Origin: Desulfuromonadales bacterium
GTDB taxonomy: Bacteria; Desulfobacterota; Desulfuromonadia; Desulfuromonadales; BM103
Assembly: GCA_014860225.1 (NCBI GenBank)
Contig: JACZKE010000046.1
Location: forward strand, 97,715-161,714
Length of the DNA stretch: 64,000 nucleotides
Reading direction: 5' to 3'
How positions within the stretch are numbered: the stretch's first letter is position 1; every line of letters begins with the position of its first letter. Below are positions 10,850 through 22,800 of the stretch, piece after piece. Below the pieces are notes generated by a model, which did no database searches, was not told where the DNA came from, and was given only the letters and a program-made list of their open reading frames with translations. Both the position numbers and the translations under genes were made by a program.

Positions 10850-11026
10850 TTATTCCTCAACGGTTACCATGTGGTTGACCTTGTTGATCATACCGCGAAT
10901 TTCTGGTGTGTCCTGAAGCACGACTGTCTGGTGAAGACGACGCAGACCGAGCCCAGTAAGCACCTTTGTGAAATATTTGTTGCGACCAATACCGCTACGC
11001 TTAAGAGTTATCTTGATTTCAGCCAT
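10850..11026 (-). CDS. rpmD: 50S ribosomal protein L30
   Basis: A small 58-residue protein read from the gap between rplO and rpsE. It starts [15 protein letters not shown], has [16 protein letters not shown] and ends [14 protein letters not shown]. It has the L30 length and motif, with RBS AGGAGAG before the ATG. Confidence 0.96.
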   Translation of the reverse strand: MAEIKITLKRSGIGRNKYFTKVLTGLGLRRLHQTVVLQDTPEIRGMINKVNHMVTVEE

Positions 11027-11040
11027 AATTCTCTCCTGTC

Positions 11041-11547
11041 TCAGGCTTTTTTATCCGAGCTGTTTGTCCCGAGACCACGTCTGGCAAGAATCTCTTCCGG
11101 GCTACACAGTTGTTGCAGCGCACGAATAGTCGCCTTGACAACATTGTGAGGGTTGTTAGAACCAAGACACTTGGAGAGGATGTCGCTGATACCGGCAACC
11201 TCCAGTATTGCACGAGCCGCACCACCAGCGATAACGCCCGTACCCTCGGAAGCCGGTTTTAGCAGCACTTTGCCTGCTCCAAACTTGCCGATTACGTCAT
11301 AAGGGATAGTTGTTCCCTGGATAGGTACGGAGATCATACTCTTCTTGGCCTTTTCGACACCCTTGCGAATTGCCTCGGGAACCTCTTTGGCTTTACCAAG
11401 ACCATATCCAACATTGCCGCTGCCGTCACCTACTACAACCAGTGCAGAGAAGCTAAATCGACGACCGCCTTTTACAACCTTGGCCGTACGATTGATGTGG
11501 ATAACGCGATCGATTAAATTCGTTTCGTTTTTGTCAACGCGTTGCAA
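11041..11547 (-). CDS. rpsE: 30S ribosomal protein S5
   Basis: 30S protein at the mRNA entry channel, with a role in decoding accuracy and helicase activity. 168 residues. The N-terminal double-stranded-RNA-binding-like domain ([28 protein letters not shown]) is followed by the S5 C-terminal fold ([26 protein letters not shown]). The ATG gives MQRVDKNE. Confidence 0.98.
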   Translation of the reverse strand: MQRVDKNETNLIDRVIHINRTAKVVKGGRRFSFSALVVVGDGSGNVGYGLGKAKEVPEAIRKGVEKAKKSMISVPIQGTTIPYDVIGKFGAGKVLLKPASEGTGVIAGGAARAILEVAGISDILSKCLGSNNPHNVVKATIRALQQLCSPEEILARRGLGTNSSDKKA

Positions 11548-11566
11548 CGCTCTTCTCCTTTACCGC

Positions 11567-11944
11567 TCAGAAAGTCAAACCAGCTTCACGAGCCGCATCG
11601 GCGAGAGCCTTTACACGGCCGTGGAACAAAAAGCCATTGCGGTCGAAAACCACCTGTTTAATGTCCTTGGCCAGAGCCTTTTCAGCAATCTGCTTACCGA
11701 CTACTTTAGCCGCATCAGCATTCCCGCTGTACTTGACACTGTCTTCGGTGCCCTTGGCAACCGTCGAAGCCGCAACCAGCGTCTTGCCGGTAACATCTTC
11801 AATAATCTGGGCATAAATATGTTTGGAACTACGGAATACGCACAAACGCGGACGCTCTACGCTCCCGGTAATCTTTTTACGCACCCTCAATTGACGCTTC
11901 TTGCGGGCAGCCCGCCGTTCCTTTGAGATATTCACTGTTCTCAC
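11567..11944 (-). CDS. rplR: 50S ribosomal protein L18
   Basis: 5S rRNA-binding protein of the central protuberance. 125 residues. Basic N-terminus ([17 protein letters not shown]), then [43 protein letters not shown]. It follows rplF by 15 bases. Confidence 0.98.
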   Translation of the reverse strand: MRTVNISKERRAARKKRQLRVRKKITGSVERPRLCVFRSSKHIYAQIIEDVTGKTLVAASTVAKGTEDSVKYSGNADAAKVVGKQIAEKALAKDIKQVVFDRNGFLFHGRVKALADAAREAGLTF

Positions 11945-11959
11945 CTCATCCTATTCAGC

Positions 11960-12499
11960 TTACTTCTTACTAGTCTTACCAGCTTTACGCAGGATACGCT
12001 CATCGGAATACTTGATACCTTTGCCTTTGTAAGGCTCCGGCTCCCGGAATGAACGAATCTTGGCCGCCGTCGCGCCAACCAGTTCCTTGTCAATACCTGA
12101 AACGGTAATACGATTAGCCTTGGTATCGACTTCAGCGCTGATCCCTTGAGGCAGCGGAAATTCAATCGGGTGTGAGTAACCGAGCGACAGGTTCAATGTA
12201 GTACCCTTCAATTCAGCACGATAACCCACGCCGTTGATCTCCAGAATCTTGACGAATCCTGTGGTAACGCCATCCACCATATTTGATATCAAAGAGCGTG
12301 AGAGCCCCTGCAAGGCCGAACCCGAGGGATCCAACCTAGAAGCAACCAGTAACTGATCGGCTTCCATTTTGACCTCGACATGCTCATGAATGGTCCGTTC
12401 AAGGTGACCTTTAGGTCCTTCGACTTTGATCTTCTGACCATCAAGTGTAACCTTAACACCCGAGGCAATGCTTATAGGTTTCTTGCCGATGCGCGACAT
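11960..12499 (-). CDS. rplF: 50S ribosomal protein L6
   Basis: 50S protein near the GTPase-associated region. 179 residues made of two similar halves. MSRIGKKPI at the start and the signature [14 protein letters not shown] near the C-terminus are both present. Confidence 0.98.
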   Translation of the reverse strand: MSRIGKKPISIASGVKVTLDGQKIKVEGPKGHLERTIHEHVEVKMEADQLLVASRLDPSGSALQGLSRSLISNMVDGVTTGFVKILEINGVGYRAELKGTTLNLSLGYSHPIEFPLPQGISAEVDTKANRITVSGIDKELVGATAAKIRSFREPEPYKGKGIKYSDERILRKAGKTSKK

Positions 12500-12539
12500 C
12501 TTTAATCGACTCCTTAAAAATCAGCAGCTTGCTTGTAAA

Positions 12540-12938
12540 TTACCAGATCGTGCAGAGCACTTCACCGCCGATTGCGGCTTCACGGGCGGTGACGTCATCC
12601 ATGACACCTTTGGATGTCGACAGGATAGCAGCACCTAAACCATTCTTGACCCGAGGGATATTGGCATGATTGACATATACCCGGCGACCAGGTTTGGAGA
12701 TACGGGTAATTTCGTGAATCACGGGCTTGCTCTGCTCGTCATATTTCAGGTAAACACGAAGAACCCCTTGCAGGTCATCACTGACAACCTTGAAATTCTT
12801 AATGTAACCGAGATCTTTTAAAACTTCGGCAATGGCAACTTTCACATTGGACGAAGGGATGTCCAGCTTGGAATGCTTTGCCATGCCTGCATTGCGGATG
12901 CGGGTCAGCAGGTCCGCGATCGGATCCGTCATAGCCAT
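12540..12938 (-). CDS. rpsH: 30S ribosomal protein S8
   Basis: Central-domain 16S rRNA binder; in E. coli it represses the spc operon by binding mRNA. 132 residues. [13 protein letters not shown] at the N-terminus and [26 protein letters not shown] at the C-terminus are diagnostic. Confidence 0.98.
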   Translation of the reverse strand: MAMTDPIADLLTRIRNAGMAKHSKLDIPSSNVKVAIAEVLKDLGYIKNFKVVSDDLQGVLRVYLKYDEQSKPVIHEITRISKPGRRVYVNHANIPRVKNGLGAAILSTSKGVMDDVTAREAAIGGEVLCTIW

Positions 12939-12961
12939 GAATACTGCTCCTTATTGCCCGA

Positions 12962-13147
12962 TTACCAGCTGGATTTAGTTACGCCCGGCAGTTTTCCCGC
13001 CGACGCCAGCTTGCGCAGACAGATTCTGCACATATCAAATTTACGATAGTACGCACGAGGCCGACCACAGATCGGACAGCGGTTATACTTTCTCACGTTA
13101 AACTTCTGAGGCCCTGCGGCCTTTATGCGCATCGATTTTTTTGCCAC
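12962..13147 (-). CDS. rpsN: 30S ribosomal protein S14, type Z (zinc)
   Basis: 30S head protein. The 61-residue short form has Cys 24, 27, 40 and 43 ([22 protein letters not shown] is the zinc segment), unlike the ~100-residue zinc-free form. It lies between rplE and rpsH as usual. Confidence 0.97.
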   Translation of the reverse strand: MAKKSMRIKAAGPQKFNVRKYNRCPICGRPRAYYRKFDMCRICLRKLASAGKLPGVTKSSW

Positions 13148-13159
13148 GTGCTTCCTCCG

Positions 13160-13714
13160 CTATGCTGCTACATTCTGTTTACGAAAGGGCATTCCCATTT
13201 CGGTAAGCAGTGCACGACCCTCTTCATCAGTACGAGCCGTCGTGACGATTGTCACATTCATACCCTTAATCTTGTCGATTTTCTCGATATCGATCTCAGG
13301 GAAGATTAACTGCTCACGAATACCGAGAGTGTAATTACCACGACCATCAAAAGCCTTGGCTGAAACGCCCTTGAAATCCCTGACGCGCGGCAGAGCAACA
13401 TTGATCAGACGATCAAGAAATTCGTAAGCCCGGTCGCGACGTAACGTCACCATGACACCAATTGGCATATCCTCGCGCAGTTTGAACTGAGCTATCGATT
13501 TCTTGGCGCGTGTAATAACGGCTTTTTGGCCGGTAATACGGGACATTTCCTCAACAGCCGATTCAAGAATTTTAACGTTCTGAATCGCTTCACCCAGCCC
13601 CATATTGATGACGACTTTTTCAACGCGAGGGACTTCCATAACGTTCTTAAGTTGCAGATCCTTAAGCAACCTGGGAACCATTTCTTTCTGATATAATTCC
13701 TTGAGCCTTGCCAT
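13160..13714 (-). CDS. rplE: 50S ribosomal protein L5
   Basis: 5S rRNA-binding protein of the central protuberance that contacts P-site tRNA. 184 residues. [14 protein letters not shown] start, then [47 protein letters not shown]. It follows rplX by 11 bases. Confidence 0.98.
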   Translation of the reverse strand: MARLKELYQKEMVPRLLKDLQLKNVMEVPRVEKVVINMGLGEAIQNVKILESAVEEMSRITGQKAVITRAKKSIAQFKLREDMPIGVMVTLRRDRAYEFLDRLINVALPRVRDFKGVSAKAFDGRGNYTLGIREQLIFPEIDIEKIDKIKGMNVTIVTTARTDEEGRALLTEMGMPFRKQNVAA

Positions 13715-13725
13715 GAAAAACTCCG

Positions 13726-14055
13726 TTAATTATTCACAATCTCGTTGCACTTTTTGCAGAATCGCGACTTGCTGCCATCCTCGAGCACTCTGATACCGGT
13801 GCGCGACGGCTTGTTACAGCCATGGCACAGCAGTTGAACATTAGAGAGAGCAATCGGTGCTTCCTTTTCAATGATCCCACCCTCGTTACTGGTACGAGAT
13901 GGGCGAGTATGGCGTTTGATCAGGTTGAGATTCTCAACCAGGACCCGCCCTTTATCCGGCATAACGCGCAAGACCTTGCCGCTTTTACCTTTATCTTTCC
14001 CGGCAATAATCATTACCAGGTCATCTTTTTTCACATGGAGTTTTATGACTGCCAT
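13726..14055 (-). CDS. rplX: 50S ribosomal protein L24
   Basis: Assembly initiator at the tunnel exit. 109 residues with an N-terminal KOW motif ([20 protein letters not shown]). The C-terminal region has three CxxC-like cysteine positions ([21 protein letters not shown]), which could bind zinc as in some other bacterial L24 proteins. Confidence 0.97.
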   Translation of the reverse strand: MAVIKLHVKKDDLVMIIAGKDKGKSGKVLRVMPDKGRVLVENLNLIKRHTRPSRTSNEGGIIEKEAPIALSNVQLLCHGCNKPSRTGIRVLEDGSKSRFCKKCNEIVNN

Positions 14056-14074
14056 GACTCTTTACTCCCAGCGT

Positions 14075-14443
14075 TTAAAGGACCTCAGGGGCCAGTGAAA
14101 CAATTTTCATAAACCGCTTGGCGCGCAACTCACGGGCTACAGGCCCGAAAATACGTGTTCCAACCGGTTCTCCAGCAGCAGATACAACGACTGCAGAATT
14201 AGTGTCAAATCGAATGTATGAACCGTCTGGACGGTTCACCTCTTTTGCGGTACGCACAATAACAGCACGGACAACATCACCCTTCTTCACCTTCGAATTA
14301 GGCATCGCCTCTTTAACAGAGCAGACGATAATGTCGCCGATACCTGCATATTTGCGCTTGGATCCACCAAGAACCTTAATGCAACAGAGCTTCCGGGCAC
14401 CCGAATTGTCTGCGACAGTAAGTGTAGATTGCATCTGAATCAT
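14075..14443 (-). CDS. rplN: 50S ribosomal protein L14
   Basis: 50S protein at the subunit interface. 122 residues, [19 protein letters not shown] start, [11 protein letters not shown], and the end [21 protein letters not shown]. The start is preceded by a GGAG RBS. Confidence 0.98.
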   Translation of the reverse strand: MIQMQSTLTVADNSGARKLCCIKVLGGSKRKYAGIGDIIVCSVKEAMPNSKVKKGDVVRAVIVRTAKEVNRPDGSYIRFDTNSAVVVSAAGEPVGTRIFGPVARELRAKRFMKIVSLAPEVL

Positions 14444-14455
14444 GGCCAGTATCTC

Positions 14456-14722
14456 CTAAACGCTGACGTGCTTCTCTAAAATTTCACGAACCCGCCACCG
14501 CTTATCCTTCGACAAAGGTCGCGTTTCGACAATCAGCACTTTGTCTCCGGCTGCACAGATATTTTGCTCATCATGTGCCTTGCAGGTAACGCGACGCTTG
14601 ATATATTTCTTATAAACCGGGTGCTTGATGATGTTATCGACCTTGACAACTACAGTCTTATCCATCTTGTCGCTTACCACGACTCCAACCCGTACCTTCT
14701 TATTACCACGTTCTTTCGTCAT
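14456..14722 (-). CDS. rpsQ: 30S ribosomal protein S17
   Basis: Primary 16S rRNA binder with an OB fold. 88 residues. [18 protein letters not shown] and [20 protein letters not shown] are the family signatures. Confidence 0.98.
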   Translation of the reverse strand: MTKERGNKKVRVGVVVSDKMDKTVVVKVDNIIKHPVYKKYIKRRVTCKAHDEQNICAAGDKVLIVETRPLSKDKRWRVREILEKHVSV

Positions 14723-14743
14723 CGCCGTCCTCGTTCGATCGGA

Positions 14744-14932
14744 TTAGCTGTGCTTTATTTGCAGCGCAGTTTTGATCCTGGCAATCTCCTTACGCACCTG
14801 AGGGATACGTGAGGTATTTTCCAGATGTCCGGTGTGCAATTGGAATTTCAGGTTAAACAACTCCTGATTCAGATCTGCAACCGCCGCATTAAGTTCTTCG
14901 ATTGTCTTGTCACGCAGTTTTTCAGGCTTCAT
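14744..14932 (-). CDS. rpmC: 50S ribosomal protein L29
   Basis: Helical hairpin at the tunnel exit, part of the docking site for SRP and trigger factor. 62 residues. [27 protein letters not shown] and [12 protein letters not shown] are typical. Its start overlaps the rplP end by 11 bases, implying coupled translation. Confidence 0.97.
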   Translation of the reverse strand: MKPEKLRDKTIEELNAAVADLNQELFNLKFQLHTGHLENTSRIPQVRKEIARIKTALQIKHS

Positions 14933-15347
14933 TACTGGCCTCCTTGCGAACCAAGATCTTGGTTTTCATTGGCAGTTTGTGAGCCGCAAGGCGGAACGCT
15001 TCACGCGCAACATCTTCGGCAACACCCTGCATTTCGTAAAGTACCATTCCCGGACGAACCACACAGACCCAACTATCCGGAGAACCTTTACCTTTACCCA
15101 TACGGGTTTCGGCAGGTTTGCGGGTCAAAGATTTATCGGGGAAAGCACGGATCCAGATTTGACCGCCACGCTTGACATAACGTGTCATAGCTCGACGAGC
15201 AGCCTCAATCTGCCGCGCTGAAAGCCAGCCGCAATCCACTGCCTGCAGACCGAAATCTCCAAAGTTCAAGTCCGTACCACCACGAGCGGCACCTTTCATA
15301 CGACCTTTGAACTGTTTTCTATGCTTAACCTTTTTAGGCATCAACAT
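14922..15347 (-). CDS. rplP: 50S ribosomal protein L16
   Basis: 50S protein near the peptidyl transferase center that positions A-site tRNA. 141 residues. [19 protein letters not shown] start, then [23 protein letters not shown] and [19 protein letters not shown] lies 10 bases before this ATG, which favours MLMP over the ATG two codons later. Confidence 0.98.
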   Translation of the reverse strand: MLMPKKVKHRKQFKGRMKGAARGGTDLNFGDFGLQAVDCGWLSARQIEAARRAMTRYVKRGGQIWIRAFPDKSLTRKPAETRMGKGKGSPDSWVCVVRPGMVLYEMQGVAEDVAREAFRLAAHKLPMKTKILVRKEASNEA

Positions 15348-15372
15348 GACAAATAAACTCCTGATCTGTTAC

Positions 15373-16017
15373 TTATTGCTGCCGATCCTTATTACCCAGG
15401 ATCTCGCCCTTGAAAATAAGAACCTTAACGCCGATGATACCGTAGGTAGTTTTGGCTTCGGCGAACCCGTAATCAATATCGGCACGCAGGGTATGCAGGG
15501 GAACGCGTCCCTCACGGTACCATTCACGCCTGCTCATCTCGGCGCCGCCAAGACGACCGGAGCATTCGATTTTGATCCCTTCAGCACCGAACTTCAGAGA
15601 CTGGCTGACTGCTTTTTTCATTGCACGGCGGAATGCGACTCGACGAACCAGCTGCAAGGCAACATTCTCTGCAACCAATTGGGCGTCAATCTCAGGTTTG
15701 CGAACCTCCTGAATATTGATAAAGACCTCTTTATCGGTCAACTTGGCCAGCTCTTTTTTAAGAGCTTCAACCTCAGAACCCTTTTTGCCGATAATGATGC
15801 CAGGACGGGCAGCAAAGATATTGATCTTGGCCTTGCCGGCCGCGCGCTCTATTTCAACCTTGGAAATACCGGCATGATGCAGGCGCTCTTTCAAGTAATT
15901 ACGCAGCTTGAGATCTTCATGCAGCAGCTGAGCGTAATCCTTCTCAGCGTACCAGTTGGACTCCCATGTGCGAATTACGCCTAAGCGAAATCCTATTGGA
16001 TGAACTTTCTGACCCAA
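15373..16017 (-). CDS. rpsC: 30S ribosomal protein S3
   Basis: 30S head protein at the mRNA entry. 214 residues. [13 protein letters not shown] start, a KH domain with the GxxG loop in [20 protein letters not shown], and the C-terminal domain [30 protein letters not shown]. It follows rplV by 20 bases. Confidence 0.98.
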   Translation of the reverse strand: MGQKVHPIGFRLGVIRTWESNWYAEKDYAQLLHEDLKLRNYLKERLHHAGISKVEIERAAGKAKINIFAARPGIIIGKKGSEVEALKKELAKLTDKEVFINIQEVRKPEIDAQLVAENVALQLVRRVAFRRAMKKAVSQSLKFGAEGIKIECSGRLGGAEMSRREWYREGRVPLHTLRADIDYGFAEAKTTYGIIGVKVLIFKGEILGNKDRQQ

Positions 16018-16037
16018 AACTACACCTCCTCAGGTGG

Positions 16038-16370
16038 TTACTTCTCGTCAAGGACCACTGTAATGTGGCTGGTCGGCTTACGAATTTTCGTTGCCCGTCC
16101 TTGAGCACGCGGCATAAAGCGCTTGAGGACAGGCCCCTGATCAACAAACACCGCCTTGACAAAGAGACGGTCAACATCCGAGACACCCTGTTGTTCAGCA
16201 TTGGCGACAGCAGAACGCACCAATTTGGCAACGATGTCCGCCGGGCGCTGAGGCGAAAACTTCAGAATATTAAGGGCTTCCTGTACAGCCTTGCCTCGTA
16301 CCATATCCACAATCAGACGGGTCTTTTGTGGCGACAGGCGAGCAAATTTCAACTTCGCACTTGTTTCCAT
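16038..16370 (-). CDS. rplV: 50S ribosomal protein L22
   Basis: 50S protein whose beta hairpin lines the exit tunnel. 110 residues. SPQKTRLIVDMVRGK and the hairpin region GPVLKRFMPRAQGRATKIRKP are intact, without the deletions linked to macrolide resistance. Confidence 0.98.
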   Translation of the reverse strand: METSAKLKFARLSPQKTRLIVDMVRGKAVQEALNILKFSPQRPADIVAKLVRSAVANAEQQGVSDVDRLFVKAVFVDQGPVLKRFMPRAQGRATKIRKPTSHITVVLDEK

Positions 16371-16395
16371 GTGCTGGTACTCCCTCAGCTAATGA

Positions 16396-16671
16396 TTACT
16401 TCTTCTTTTTCCGGTCCGAACCGTGACCAAAGTAGGTCCTGGTTGGGGAAAATTCACCAAGCTTGTGCCCGACCATATTCTCGGACACAAAAACCGGAAT
16501 AAACTTTTTACCATTATGTACGGCAAACGTCATGCCGACAAAATCAGGCAGGATTGTGGAACGTCGTGACCAGGTTTTGATCACTTTGTGTGCACCACTA
16601 TCGCCAATGTTTCCGATTTTGCGCAACAGGCTTGCTTCAATATAAGGGCCTTTTTTTATCGATCTCGCCAC
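16396..16671 (-). CDS. rpsS: 30S ribosomal protein S19
   Basis: 30S head protein that pairs with S13. 91 residues. [19 protein letters not shown] start; [44 protein letters not shown] end region. Confidence 0.98.
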   Translation of the reverse strand: MARSIKKGPYIEASLLRKIGNIGDSGAHKVIKTWSRRSTILPDFVGMTFAVHNGKKFIPVFVSENMVGHKLGEFSPTRTYFGHGSDRKKKK

Positions 16672-16688
16672 GGTCGTCTCCTATTCTC

Positions 16689-17513
16689 TTACTTGGTCCG
16701 ACGGCGGACAATGAAGCGATCCGTCCGCTTATTTGAACGCGTCTTATAACCTTTGGTTGGAACACCCCATGGCGTAACAGGGTGACGTCCACCAGAGCTT
16801 TTGCCTTCTCCGCCGCCGTGAGGATGGTCAACCGGGTTCATCGCAACACCGCGAGATTGTGGGCGCTTGCCAAGCCAGCGATTACGACCGGCTTTGCCAA
16901 TCTTGACATTCTCATGATCCGTATTGCCAACCTGACCAACCGTTGCAGAGCACTCCTGCAGCACCAGTCTTACTTCGCCGGAAGGCAATCGCAACTGAGC
17001 ATACTTGCCTTCTTTGGCCGCAATCATAGCGTAAGTTCCAGCACTACGAGCAAGCTGTCCACCTTTGGCAACCTTAAGCTCAACATTGTGAACCCAGGTG
17101 CCAAGCGGTATAGACCGGATCGGCAAAGCATTGCCTGGGACGATGTCAGCACTCTCGCTGGCAATGACAACATCGCCGACCTTGATGCCAACCGGAGCCA
17201 GGATATAACGCTTTTCACCGTCAACATAGTTCAGCAAGGCAATCCGTGCAGAACGGTTTGGATCGTATTCGATGGTCACTACCTTGGCAGAGATCTCACG
17301 TTTATCACGCTTGAAATCAATAATCCGGTATTTCCGTTTGTGCCCACCACCAGTGTGACGCTTGGTGATTCTGCCTGTGTTATTACGACCACCGGATTTT
17401 GACAGTGGTGCTAACAGTGACTTTTCCGGGGTCGAGGCCGTGATTTCCTCAAAATTCGAGGCAGTCATATGCCGGCGGCCCGGTGATGTTGGTTTAAACT
17501 TTTTGATCCCCAT
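16689..17513 (-). CDS. rplB: 50S ribosomal protein L2
   Basis: Core 50S protein needed for subunit joining and peptidyl transfer. 274 residues. N-terminal [13 protein letters not shown], an OB-fold, an SH3-like barrel, and the C-terminal [17 protein letters not shown], whose conserved His is near the catalytic center. Confidence 0.98.
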   Translation of the reverse strand: MGIKKFKPTSPGRRHMTASNFEEITASTPEKSLLAPLSKSGGRNNTGRITKRHTGGGHKRKYRIIDFKRDKREISAKVVTIEYDPNRSARIALLNYVDGEKRYILAPVGIKVGDVVIASESADIVPGNALPIRSIPLGTWVHNVELKVAKGGQLARSAGTYAMIAAKEGKYAQLRLPSGEVRLVLQECSATVGQVGNTDHENVKIGKAGRNRWLGKRPQSRGVAMNPVDHPHGGGEGKSSGGRHPVTPWGVPTKGYKTRSNKRTDRFIVRRRTK

Positions 17514-17546
17514 TATTGCTACTCCGTCAGATGGATATCAACCTTA

Positions 17547-17831
17547 CTAAACACCAAAGAAATCAATGGTGCCGTCCGCCAGGGTCACATACGCTTTTTT
17601 GACATTAGAACGTTTGCCAAAATTACGTCCAGAGCGCTTGATTTTGCCAGCGACAATCATAGTGCGGACATCCTGCACCTTGACGTTGAAAGCACGCTCA
17701 ATCGCCTTCTTGATTTCCACCTTGTTGCTGCTCATTGCAACTTCAAAAGCAACGACATTGTCGGTTTCTTTCATCAAGTTGGACTTCTCTGTAACCAGAG
17801 GCTTCCTGATAATCTGATGTAAAGGTTTCAT
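17547..17831 (-). CDS. rplW: 50S ribosomal protein L23
   Basis: Tunnel-exit protein and docking site for trigger factor and SRP. 94 residues. [14 protein letters not shown] near the start, [17 protein letters not shown] in the middle. It overlaps the rplD stop by four bases (ATGA), so translation is coupled. Confidence 0.98.
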   Translation of the reverse strand: MKPLHQIIRKPLVTEKSNLMKETDNVVAFEVAMSSNKVEIKKAIERAFNVKVQDVRTMIVAGKIKRSGRNFGKRSNVKKAYVTLADGTIDFFGV

Positions 17832-18451
17832 TTTGCCAAGACTCCTTCAATCTGATCGACCGCAGCTTCAGTCATGACCAGGTTAGGATACTTCAGGATA
17901 TCGTAGACATTGACACCTTCGGCGCGCAGAACTTTGACAAAAGGCAAGTTACGCGCAGACAACTCAAGGTTTGTGTTCTCACCATCAACGACGATCAAGG
18001 CCTTCTTAAGCTCAAACCGATCGAGGACTTCAGCAAAACCTTTGGTGCTGATCTGCTCAAGATCCAGGACATTGACAACGGTCATGCATTCATCCTTGAA
18101 TCGAGCCGAAAGTGCGCTCCGCAGTGCGGATTGCTTGACCTTGCGGTTCAGCTTGAACGTGTAATCTCGCGGCGTGGGGCCAAAGACAACACCACCACCG
18201 ACATGATTCGGTGCAGTCGGCGTACCCTGACGAGCATTACCCGTACCCTTCTGCTTATAAGGCTTCTTGCCGCCACCGCGAACCTCACTACGGCCTTTGG
18301 CCTTAGCAGTCCCTTGGCGACGGGCCGCCAATTGGTAGCGAACCATATCGTGCAGCAGGTATTCCTTAACGTCGGCATTGAATACTTCGTCAGCCAACTC
18401 CCGCTCGGAAACCTGTTTGCGGCTCATATCAAATACAGCAATTTTTGCCAT
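17828..18451 (-). CDS. rplD: 50S ribosomal protein L4
   Basis: Tunnel protein; in E. coli it also represses the S10 operon. 207 residues. The extended tunnel loop [21 protein letters not shown] is intact. C-terminal [26 protein letters not shown] is typical. Confidence 0.98.
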   Translation of the reverse strand: MAKIAVFDMSRKQVSERELADEVFNADVKEYLLHDMVRYQLAARRQGTAKAKGRSEVRGGGKKPYKQKGTGNARQGTPTAPNHVGGGVVFGPTPRDYTFKLNRKVKQSALRSALSARFKDECMTVVNVLDLEQISTKGFAEVLDRFELKKALIVVDGENTNLELSARNLPFVKVLRAEGVNVYDILKYPNLVMTEAAVDQIEGVLAK

Positions 18452-18482
18452 AACTAAACTCCGGCACTCAATCTTGTATTAA

Positions 18483-19118
18483 TCACTTAGACTTAATGCA
18501 TTTACGGATCAGAACAAGACCCTGGTTCGCCCCGGGGATCGCCCCTTTGACCAGGATAAGGTTCTGTTCAGGACGAACTTCAACGATCTCAAGATTTTGC
18601 AAGGTGACACGGGCATTGCCCATCTGACCAGGCATTTTCTTTGCCTTGTGGACTCGCGAAGGCCAGGCACTCATGCCAATCGAACCAGGGGCACGATGGA
18701 AGTGGGAACCATGCGTTGCACGTCCACCGGAAAATCCCCAGCGCTTGATAACGCCCTGGAAACCCTTACCCTTACTGGTTCCAGTGACATCCACAATATC
18801 TCCGGCCTTAAAAACTGCATCACAGGTAATCTGGTCACCGACCTGATAACTGTCGATATCTTCTGCCGCCAACTCACGCAGGCAAGAGAATGCACCCTGA
18901 TCAGCTTTCTTGAAATGCCCCATCATCGGCTTATTCACCCGGTGGGTTTTTTTCGCCGAGAAGCCGACCTGTAAAGCATTATAGCCGTCAATGGACTCCG
19001 TCTTCTTTTGCAAGACGGTACAGGGGCCTGCCTCCACCACGGTCACCGGTATGCGACGACCGTCTACTGCGAAGACCTGGGTCATGCCCAGCTTTTTACC
19101 CAAAATTCCCTGAATCAT
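18483..19118 (-). CDS. rplC: 50S ribosomal protein L3
   Basis: Early assembly protein whose loop reaches the peptidyl transferase center. 211 residues. [13 protein letters not shown] start, [18 protein letters not shown], and the loop [20 protein letters not shown] followed by KKMPGQMGN. Confidence 0.98.
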   Translation of the reverse strand: MIQGILGKKLGMTQVFAVDGRRIPVTVVEAGPCTVLQKKTESIDGYNALQVGFSAKKTHRVNKPMMGHFKKADQGAFSCLRELAAEDIDSYQVGDQITCDAVFKAGDIVDVTGTSKGKGFQGVIKRWGFSGGRATHGSHFHRAPGSIGMSAWPSRVHKAKKMPGQMGNARVTLQNLEIVEVRPEQNLILVKGAIPGANQGLVLIRKCIKSK

Positions 19119-19139
19119 TACTTTACCCTTACTTGACTA

Positions 19140-19448
19140 TTACAGCTTGATCTCAACATCGACACCGGCCGACAGGTCCAGCTTCATCAAAGCATCAACT
19201 GTCTGCTGGGTCGGCTCGACGATATCAAGCAGACGCTTGTGTGTACGCATCTCGAACTGCTCACGGCTTTTCTTATCAACATGGGGGCCACGCAGCACAC
19301 AGTACTTGTTAATCACTGTCGGCAGCGGAATTGGTCCGGCAATACGGGCACCTGTCCGCTTGGCAGTGTCGACAATTTCATTGACCGCCTGATCGAGCAA
19401 TTTGTGGTCATATGCCTTAAGGCGGATACGGATCTTCTGGTTCTGCAT
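19140..19448 (-). CDS. rpsJ: 30S ribosomal protein S10
   Basis: 30S head protein and, in E. coli, the NusB partner in antitermination. The real start is the ATG at 19448 ([19 protein letters not shown], 102 residues) with RBS AAGGACGAG. The longer open frame runs backward into tuf1 and is not coding. [20 protein letters not shown] and the end [12 protein letters not shown] are canonical. First gene of the S10 operon, 13 bases after tuf1. Confidence 0.98.
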   Translation of the reverse strand: MQNQKIRIRLKAYDHKLLDQAVNEIVDTAKRTGARIAGPIPLPTVINKYCVLRGPHVDKKSREQFEMRTHKRLLDIVEPTQQTVDALMKLDLSAGVDVEIKL

Positions 19449-19461
19449 GATCTCGTCCTTT

Positions 19462-20661
19462 TTACTCAATAATGTCGCTGACGACACCGGCGCCAACGGT
19501 ACGGCCACCTTCGCGGATTGCAAAGCGCAGCTCTTTATCCATGGCGATCGGGGTGATCAGGTCCACAGTGATGGCAATGTTGTCACCAGGCATGACCATC
19601 TCGGTCCCTTCCGGAAGCTCGACAATACCCGTCACGTCCGTCGTGCGGAAATAAAACTGCGGACGGTAGCCTTTAAAGAATGGGGTATGACGGCCGCCCT
19701 CTTCCTTGGTCAGGATGTACGCTTCGGCTTTAAACTTGGTGTGCGGAGTGATACTGCCCGGCTTCGCCAGAACCTGACCACGCTCGATGTCTTCGCGCTT
19801 GACACCGCGCAGCAGGATACCGCAGTTATCACCGGCCTGACCCTGGTCCAGAAGCTTGCGGAACATCTCAACGCCGGTGACGACAGACTTGGCCGTGGCT
19901 TTCATGCCAACGATCGCAACTTCTTCACCAACCTTGATAATGCCGCGCTCTACACGACCGGTCGCAACCGTTCCACGGCCGGAGATCGAGAACACGTCCT
20001 CAACAGGCATCAGGAAGGGGCGGTCAACCGCACGCTCAGGTTCAGGGATGTAGGCGTCGACCTGGCGCATCAGCTCCAGAATCGGCTCGCAGGCGGGACA
20101 ACCATCGTTGCCGCAACCGCACTCCAGCGCCTTCAGCGCGCTGCCGGGGATGATCGGGATATCGTCGCCGGGGAAATCATAAGAGGAGAGCAGTTCGCGA
20201 ATCTCGAGCTCAACCAGCTCCATCAACTCTTCGTCATCGACCATGTCGGCCTTGTTCAGGAACACCACCATGGAGGGCACGCCAACCTGACGGGCAAGCA
20301 GGATGTGCTCACGGGTCTGGGGCATCGGGCCGTCGGCAGCGGAAACCACCAGGATAGCGCCATCCATCTGCGCAGCTCCGGTGATCATGTTCTTGACGTA
20401 GTCAGCGTGACCCGGGCAGTCGACGTGAGCATAGTGACGGTTAGCCGTCTCGTACTCAACGTGTGCCGTGGCGATCGTAATGCCACGCTCACGTTCCTCG
20501 GGAGCGTTGTCGATCTGGTCGAAGGCCTTGAACACGGCACCGCCCTTTGAAGACAGGACCTTTGTGATCGCTGCCGTCAGGGTCGTCTTGCCGTGGTCAA
20601 CGTGACCGATCGTTCCGATGTTAACATGCGGTTTTGTCCGCTCAAATTTGGCTTTGGCCAT
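19462..20661 (-). CDS. tuf: Elongation factor Tu, copy 1
   Basis: GTPase that brings aminoacyl-tRNA to the ribosome. 399 residues: G1 GHVDHGKT (20-27), G3 DCPGHADY, G4 NKAD, then two beta-barrel domains. It differs from the second copy (35773-36972) at only four residues: Ile194, Glu247, Ala249 and Ile362 here. A Cys-rich stretch at 181-191 ([11 protein letters not shown]) replaces the usual acidic loop and could hold a metal. It lies between fusA and rpsJ, the str-operon place. Confidence 0.98.
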   Translation of the reverse strand: MAKAKFERTKPHVNIGTIGHVDHGKTTLTAAITKVLSSKGGAVFKAFDQIDNAPEERERGITIATAHVEYETANRHYAHVDCPGHADYVKNMITGAAQMDGAILVVSAADGPMPQTREHILLARQVGVPSMVVFLNKADMVDDEELMELVELEIRELLSSYDFPGDDIPIIPGSALKALECGCGNDGCPACEPILELMRQVDAYIPEPERAVDRPFLMPVEDVFSISGRGTVATGRVERGIIKVGEEVAIVGMKATAKSVVTGVEMFRKLLDQGQAGDNCGILLRGVKREDIERGQVLAKPGSITPHTKFKAEAYILTKEEGGRHTPFFKGYRPQFYFRTTDVTGIVELPEGTEMVMPGDNIAITVDLITPIAMDKELRFAIREGGRTVGAGVVSDIIE

Positions 20662-20703
20662 CGTCGTCTCTCCTTATATACGCTTTGCTATTAAGTTTAT
20701 TCA

Positions 20704-22782
20704 TCAACCCTTGGCTTTGCTGACAATCTCTTCAGCTATCGCCTTGGGTACCTGATCATAATGGTCAAATGTCATCGTGTATGTTGCACGTCCCTGGGTC
20801 GAACTGCGCAGGTCGGTTGAATAGCCAAACATGTTGGAAAGAGGCACATGGGCATTAACAACCTGTGCACCGCCACGTGTTTCCATGCCGGATACGCGAC
20901 CACGGCGGCTGTTCAAGTCACCCATGACTTCACCGAGATATTCTTCCGGAGCAACAACTTCGACAGCCATAATTGGTTCGAGCAGAACTGGCTTGGCCTT
21001 GGCGGCACCTTCCTTAAGACCCATCGAACCGGCGATCTTGAAAGCCATTTCAGATGAGTCAACGTCGTGGTAGGAGCCGTCAAAGCAGGTAACCCGGATA
21101 TCAACCAGCGGGAAACCGGCAAGAATTCCATTCTTGGCAGCCTGTTCGGCACCGGCTCCAACCGAAGGGATATATTCTTTGGGAATAACACCGCCTTTGA
21201 TTGCATCGACGTATTCAAATCCACTGCCCGGTTCAAGGGGCTCAAGGCGTAACCAGCAGTCACCATACTGACCGCGACCACCGGATTGACGGACAAACTT
21301 GCCCTGCACTTCAACGGTTTTGGTAATAGATTCGCGGTATGCTACCTGAGGCGCACCTATGTTAGCCTCAACCTTGAATTCTCGCCGCATACGATCGACG
21401 ATAACTTCAAGGTGCAGCTCACCCATGCCAGAGATAATTACCTGACCGGTCTCTTCATCAGTACGAACACGCAGTGAGGGGTCTTCCTGAACCAGTTTGC
21501 CGAGCGCCAGACCCATGCTTTGCTGGTCACTCTTTGTTTTCGGCTCAATAGCAATATGAATAACAGGTTCCGGAAACTCCATTGCCTCAAGAAGGCATAC
21601 GTCTTTATCATCGCAGAGGGTATCACCGGTAGTGGTGTACTTCAAACCAACTGCCGCAGCGATATCACCGGAATAGACTTGCTTGATTTCTTCACGCTTG
21701 TTCGCATGCATCTTGAGCAGGCGACCGAAACGCTCTTTTTTGCCCTTGGTAGAGTTCAGGACATGGGCACCGGACTCGGCAACTCCGGAGTAAACCCGGA
21801 AGAAGGTCAACTGCCCGACAAACGGGTCCGTCATGACCTTGAATGCCAGCGATGAGAAGGGGCCATTATCATCGGCAGGGCGTGTCATCTCTTCCTTGGT
21901 ATCGGGATGAACACCCTTGATCGGGGGAACGTCCAGAGGTGAAGGCATGTAATCGACGACAGCGTCGAGAAGAGTCTGCACACCCTTGTTCTTGAATGCG
22001 GAGCCACAGAATACAGGATTAACCTTCAGATCTGTGGTAACACGACGTATTGCAGCCTTGAGTTCATCAACACCGATTTCCTCGCCGGCGAGATACTTAT
22101 CCAGCAAGCTATCATCGTGAGAACTCACCTCTTCCAGCATAAACTCACGGGCGGTTTCAGCATCAGCGAGCAGATCCGCCGGAATGTCCATGACTTCGTA
22201 ATTTGCGCCGAGGGCCTCATTGTCCCAGACAACAGCCTTCATCTCTACAAGGTCAATAACCCCGCTAAAGAGATCTTCAACACCGATCGGCAACTGAAGA
22301 GGCACCGGATTAGCACCAAGACGATCACGCATCATTTTAACGCCGCGGTTGAAATCCGCACCGATGCGATCCATCTTGTTAATAAACGCGATCCTGGGAA
22401 CGCCATACTTGTCTGCTTGACGCCAGACTGTTTCCGACTGGGGCTCAACACCACCAACCGAGCAAAAAACAGCGACGGCACCATCAAGCACACGTAGAGA
22501 ACGCTCGACCTCTATAGTAAAATCAACGTGACCGGGGGTATCAATAATGTTGATGCGGTGGTCATCCCAGAAACAGGTTGTTGCAGCAGACGTGATTGTG
22601 ATGCCACGCTCCTGCTCCTGCTCCATCCAATCCATAGTGGCCGCGCCGTCATGGACTTCACCGATCTTGTGAGAAACGCCAGTGTAATAAAGAATACGCT
22701 CGGTGGTTGTAGTTTTACCGGCATCGATATGAGCCATGATGCCGATATTACGAGTATTTTTAAGTGCTACTTTGCGAGCCAC
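20704..22782 (-). CDS. fusA: Elongation factor G
   Basis: GTPase that drives ribosomal translocation. 692 residues, five domains. P-loop [15 protein letters not shown], switch [12 protein letters not shown]4 NKMDR; domain IV carries [19 protein letters not shown]; the end [13 protein letters not shown] segment is present. It follows rpsG in the str operon. Confidence 0.98.
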   Translation of the reverse strand: MARKVALKNTRNIGIMAHIDAGKTTTTERILYYTGVSHKIGEVHDGAATMDWMEQEQERGITITSAATTCFWDDHRINIIDTPGHVDFTIEVERSLRVLDGAVAVFCSVGGVEPQSETVWRQADKYGVPRIAFINKMDRIGADFNRGVKMMRDRLGANPVPLQLPIGVEDLFSGVIDLVEMKAVVWDNEALGANYEVMDIPADLLADAETAREFMLEEVSSHDDSLLDKYLAGEEIGVDELKAAIRRVTTDLKVNPVFCGSAFKNKGVQTLLDAVVDYMPSPLDVPPIKGVHPDTKEEMTRPADDNGPFSSLAFKVMTDPFVGQLTFFRVYSGVAESGAHVLNSTKGKKERFGRLLKMHANKREEIKQVYSGDIAAAVGLKYTTTGDTLCDDKDVCLLEAMEFPEPVIHIAIEPKTKSDQQSMGLALGKLVQEDPSLRVRTDEETGQVIISGMGELHLEVIVDRMRREFKVEANIGAPQVAYRESITKTVEVQGKFVRQSGGRGQYGDCWLRLEPLEPGSGFEYVDAIKGGVIPKEYIPSVGAGAEQAAKNGILAGFPLVDIRVTCFDGSYHDVDSSEMAFKIAGSMGLKEGAAKAKPVLLEPIMAVEVVAPEEYLGEVMGDLNSRRGRVSGMETRGGAQVVNAHVPLSNMFGYSTDLRSSTQGRATYTMTFDHYDQVPKAIAEEIVSKAKG

Positions 22783-22800
22783 AGCAGTACGTCCTCCGCC

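Noticed and set aside
19402..20550. 382-codon open frame on the plus strand over tuf1
   Set aside because: Antisense of a highly biased gene. The same frame appears over tuf2, which shows it is a codon-usage shadow.
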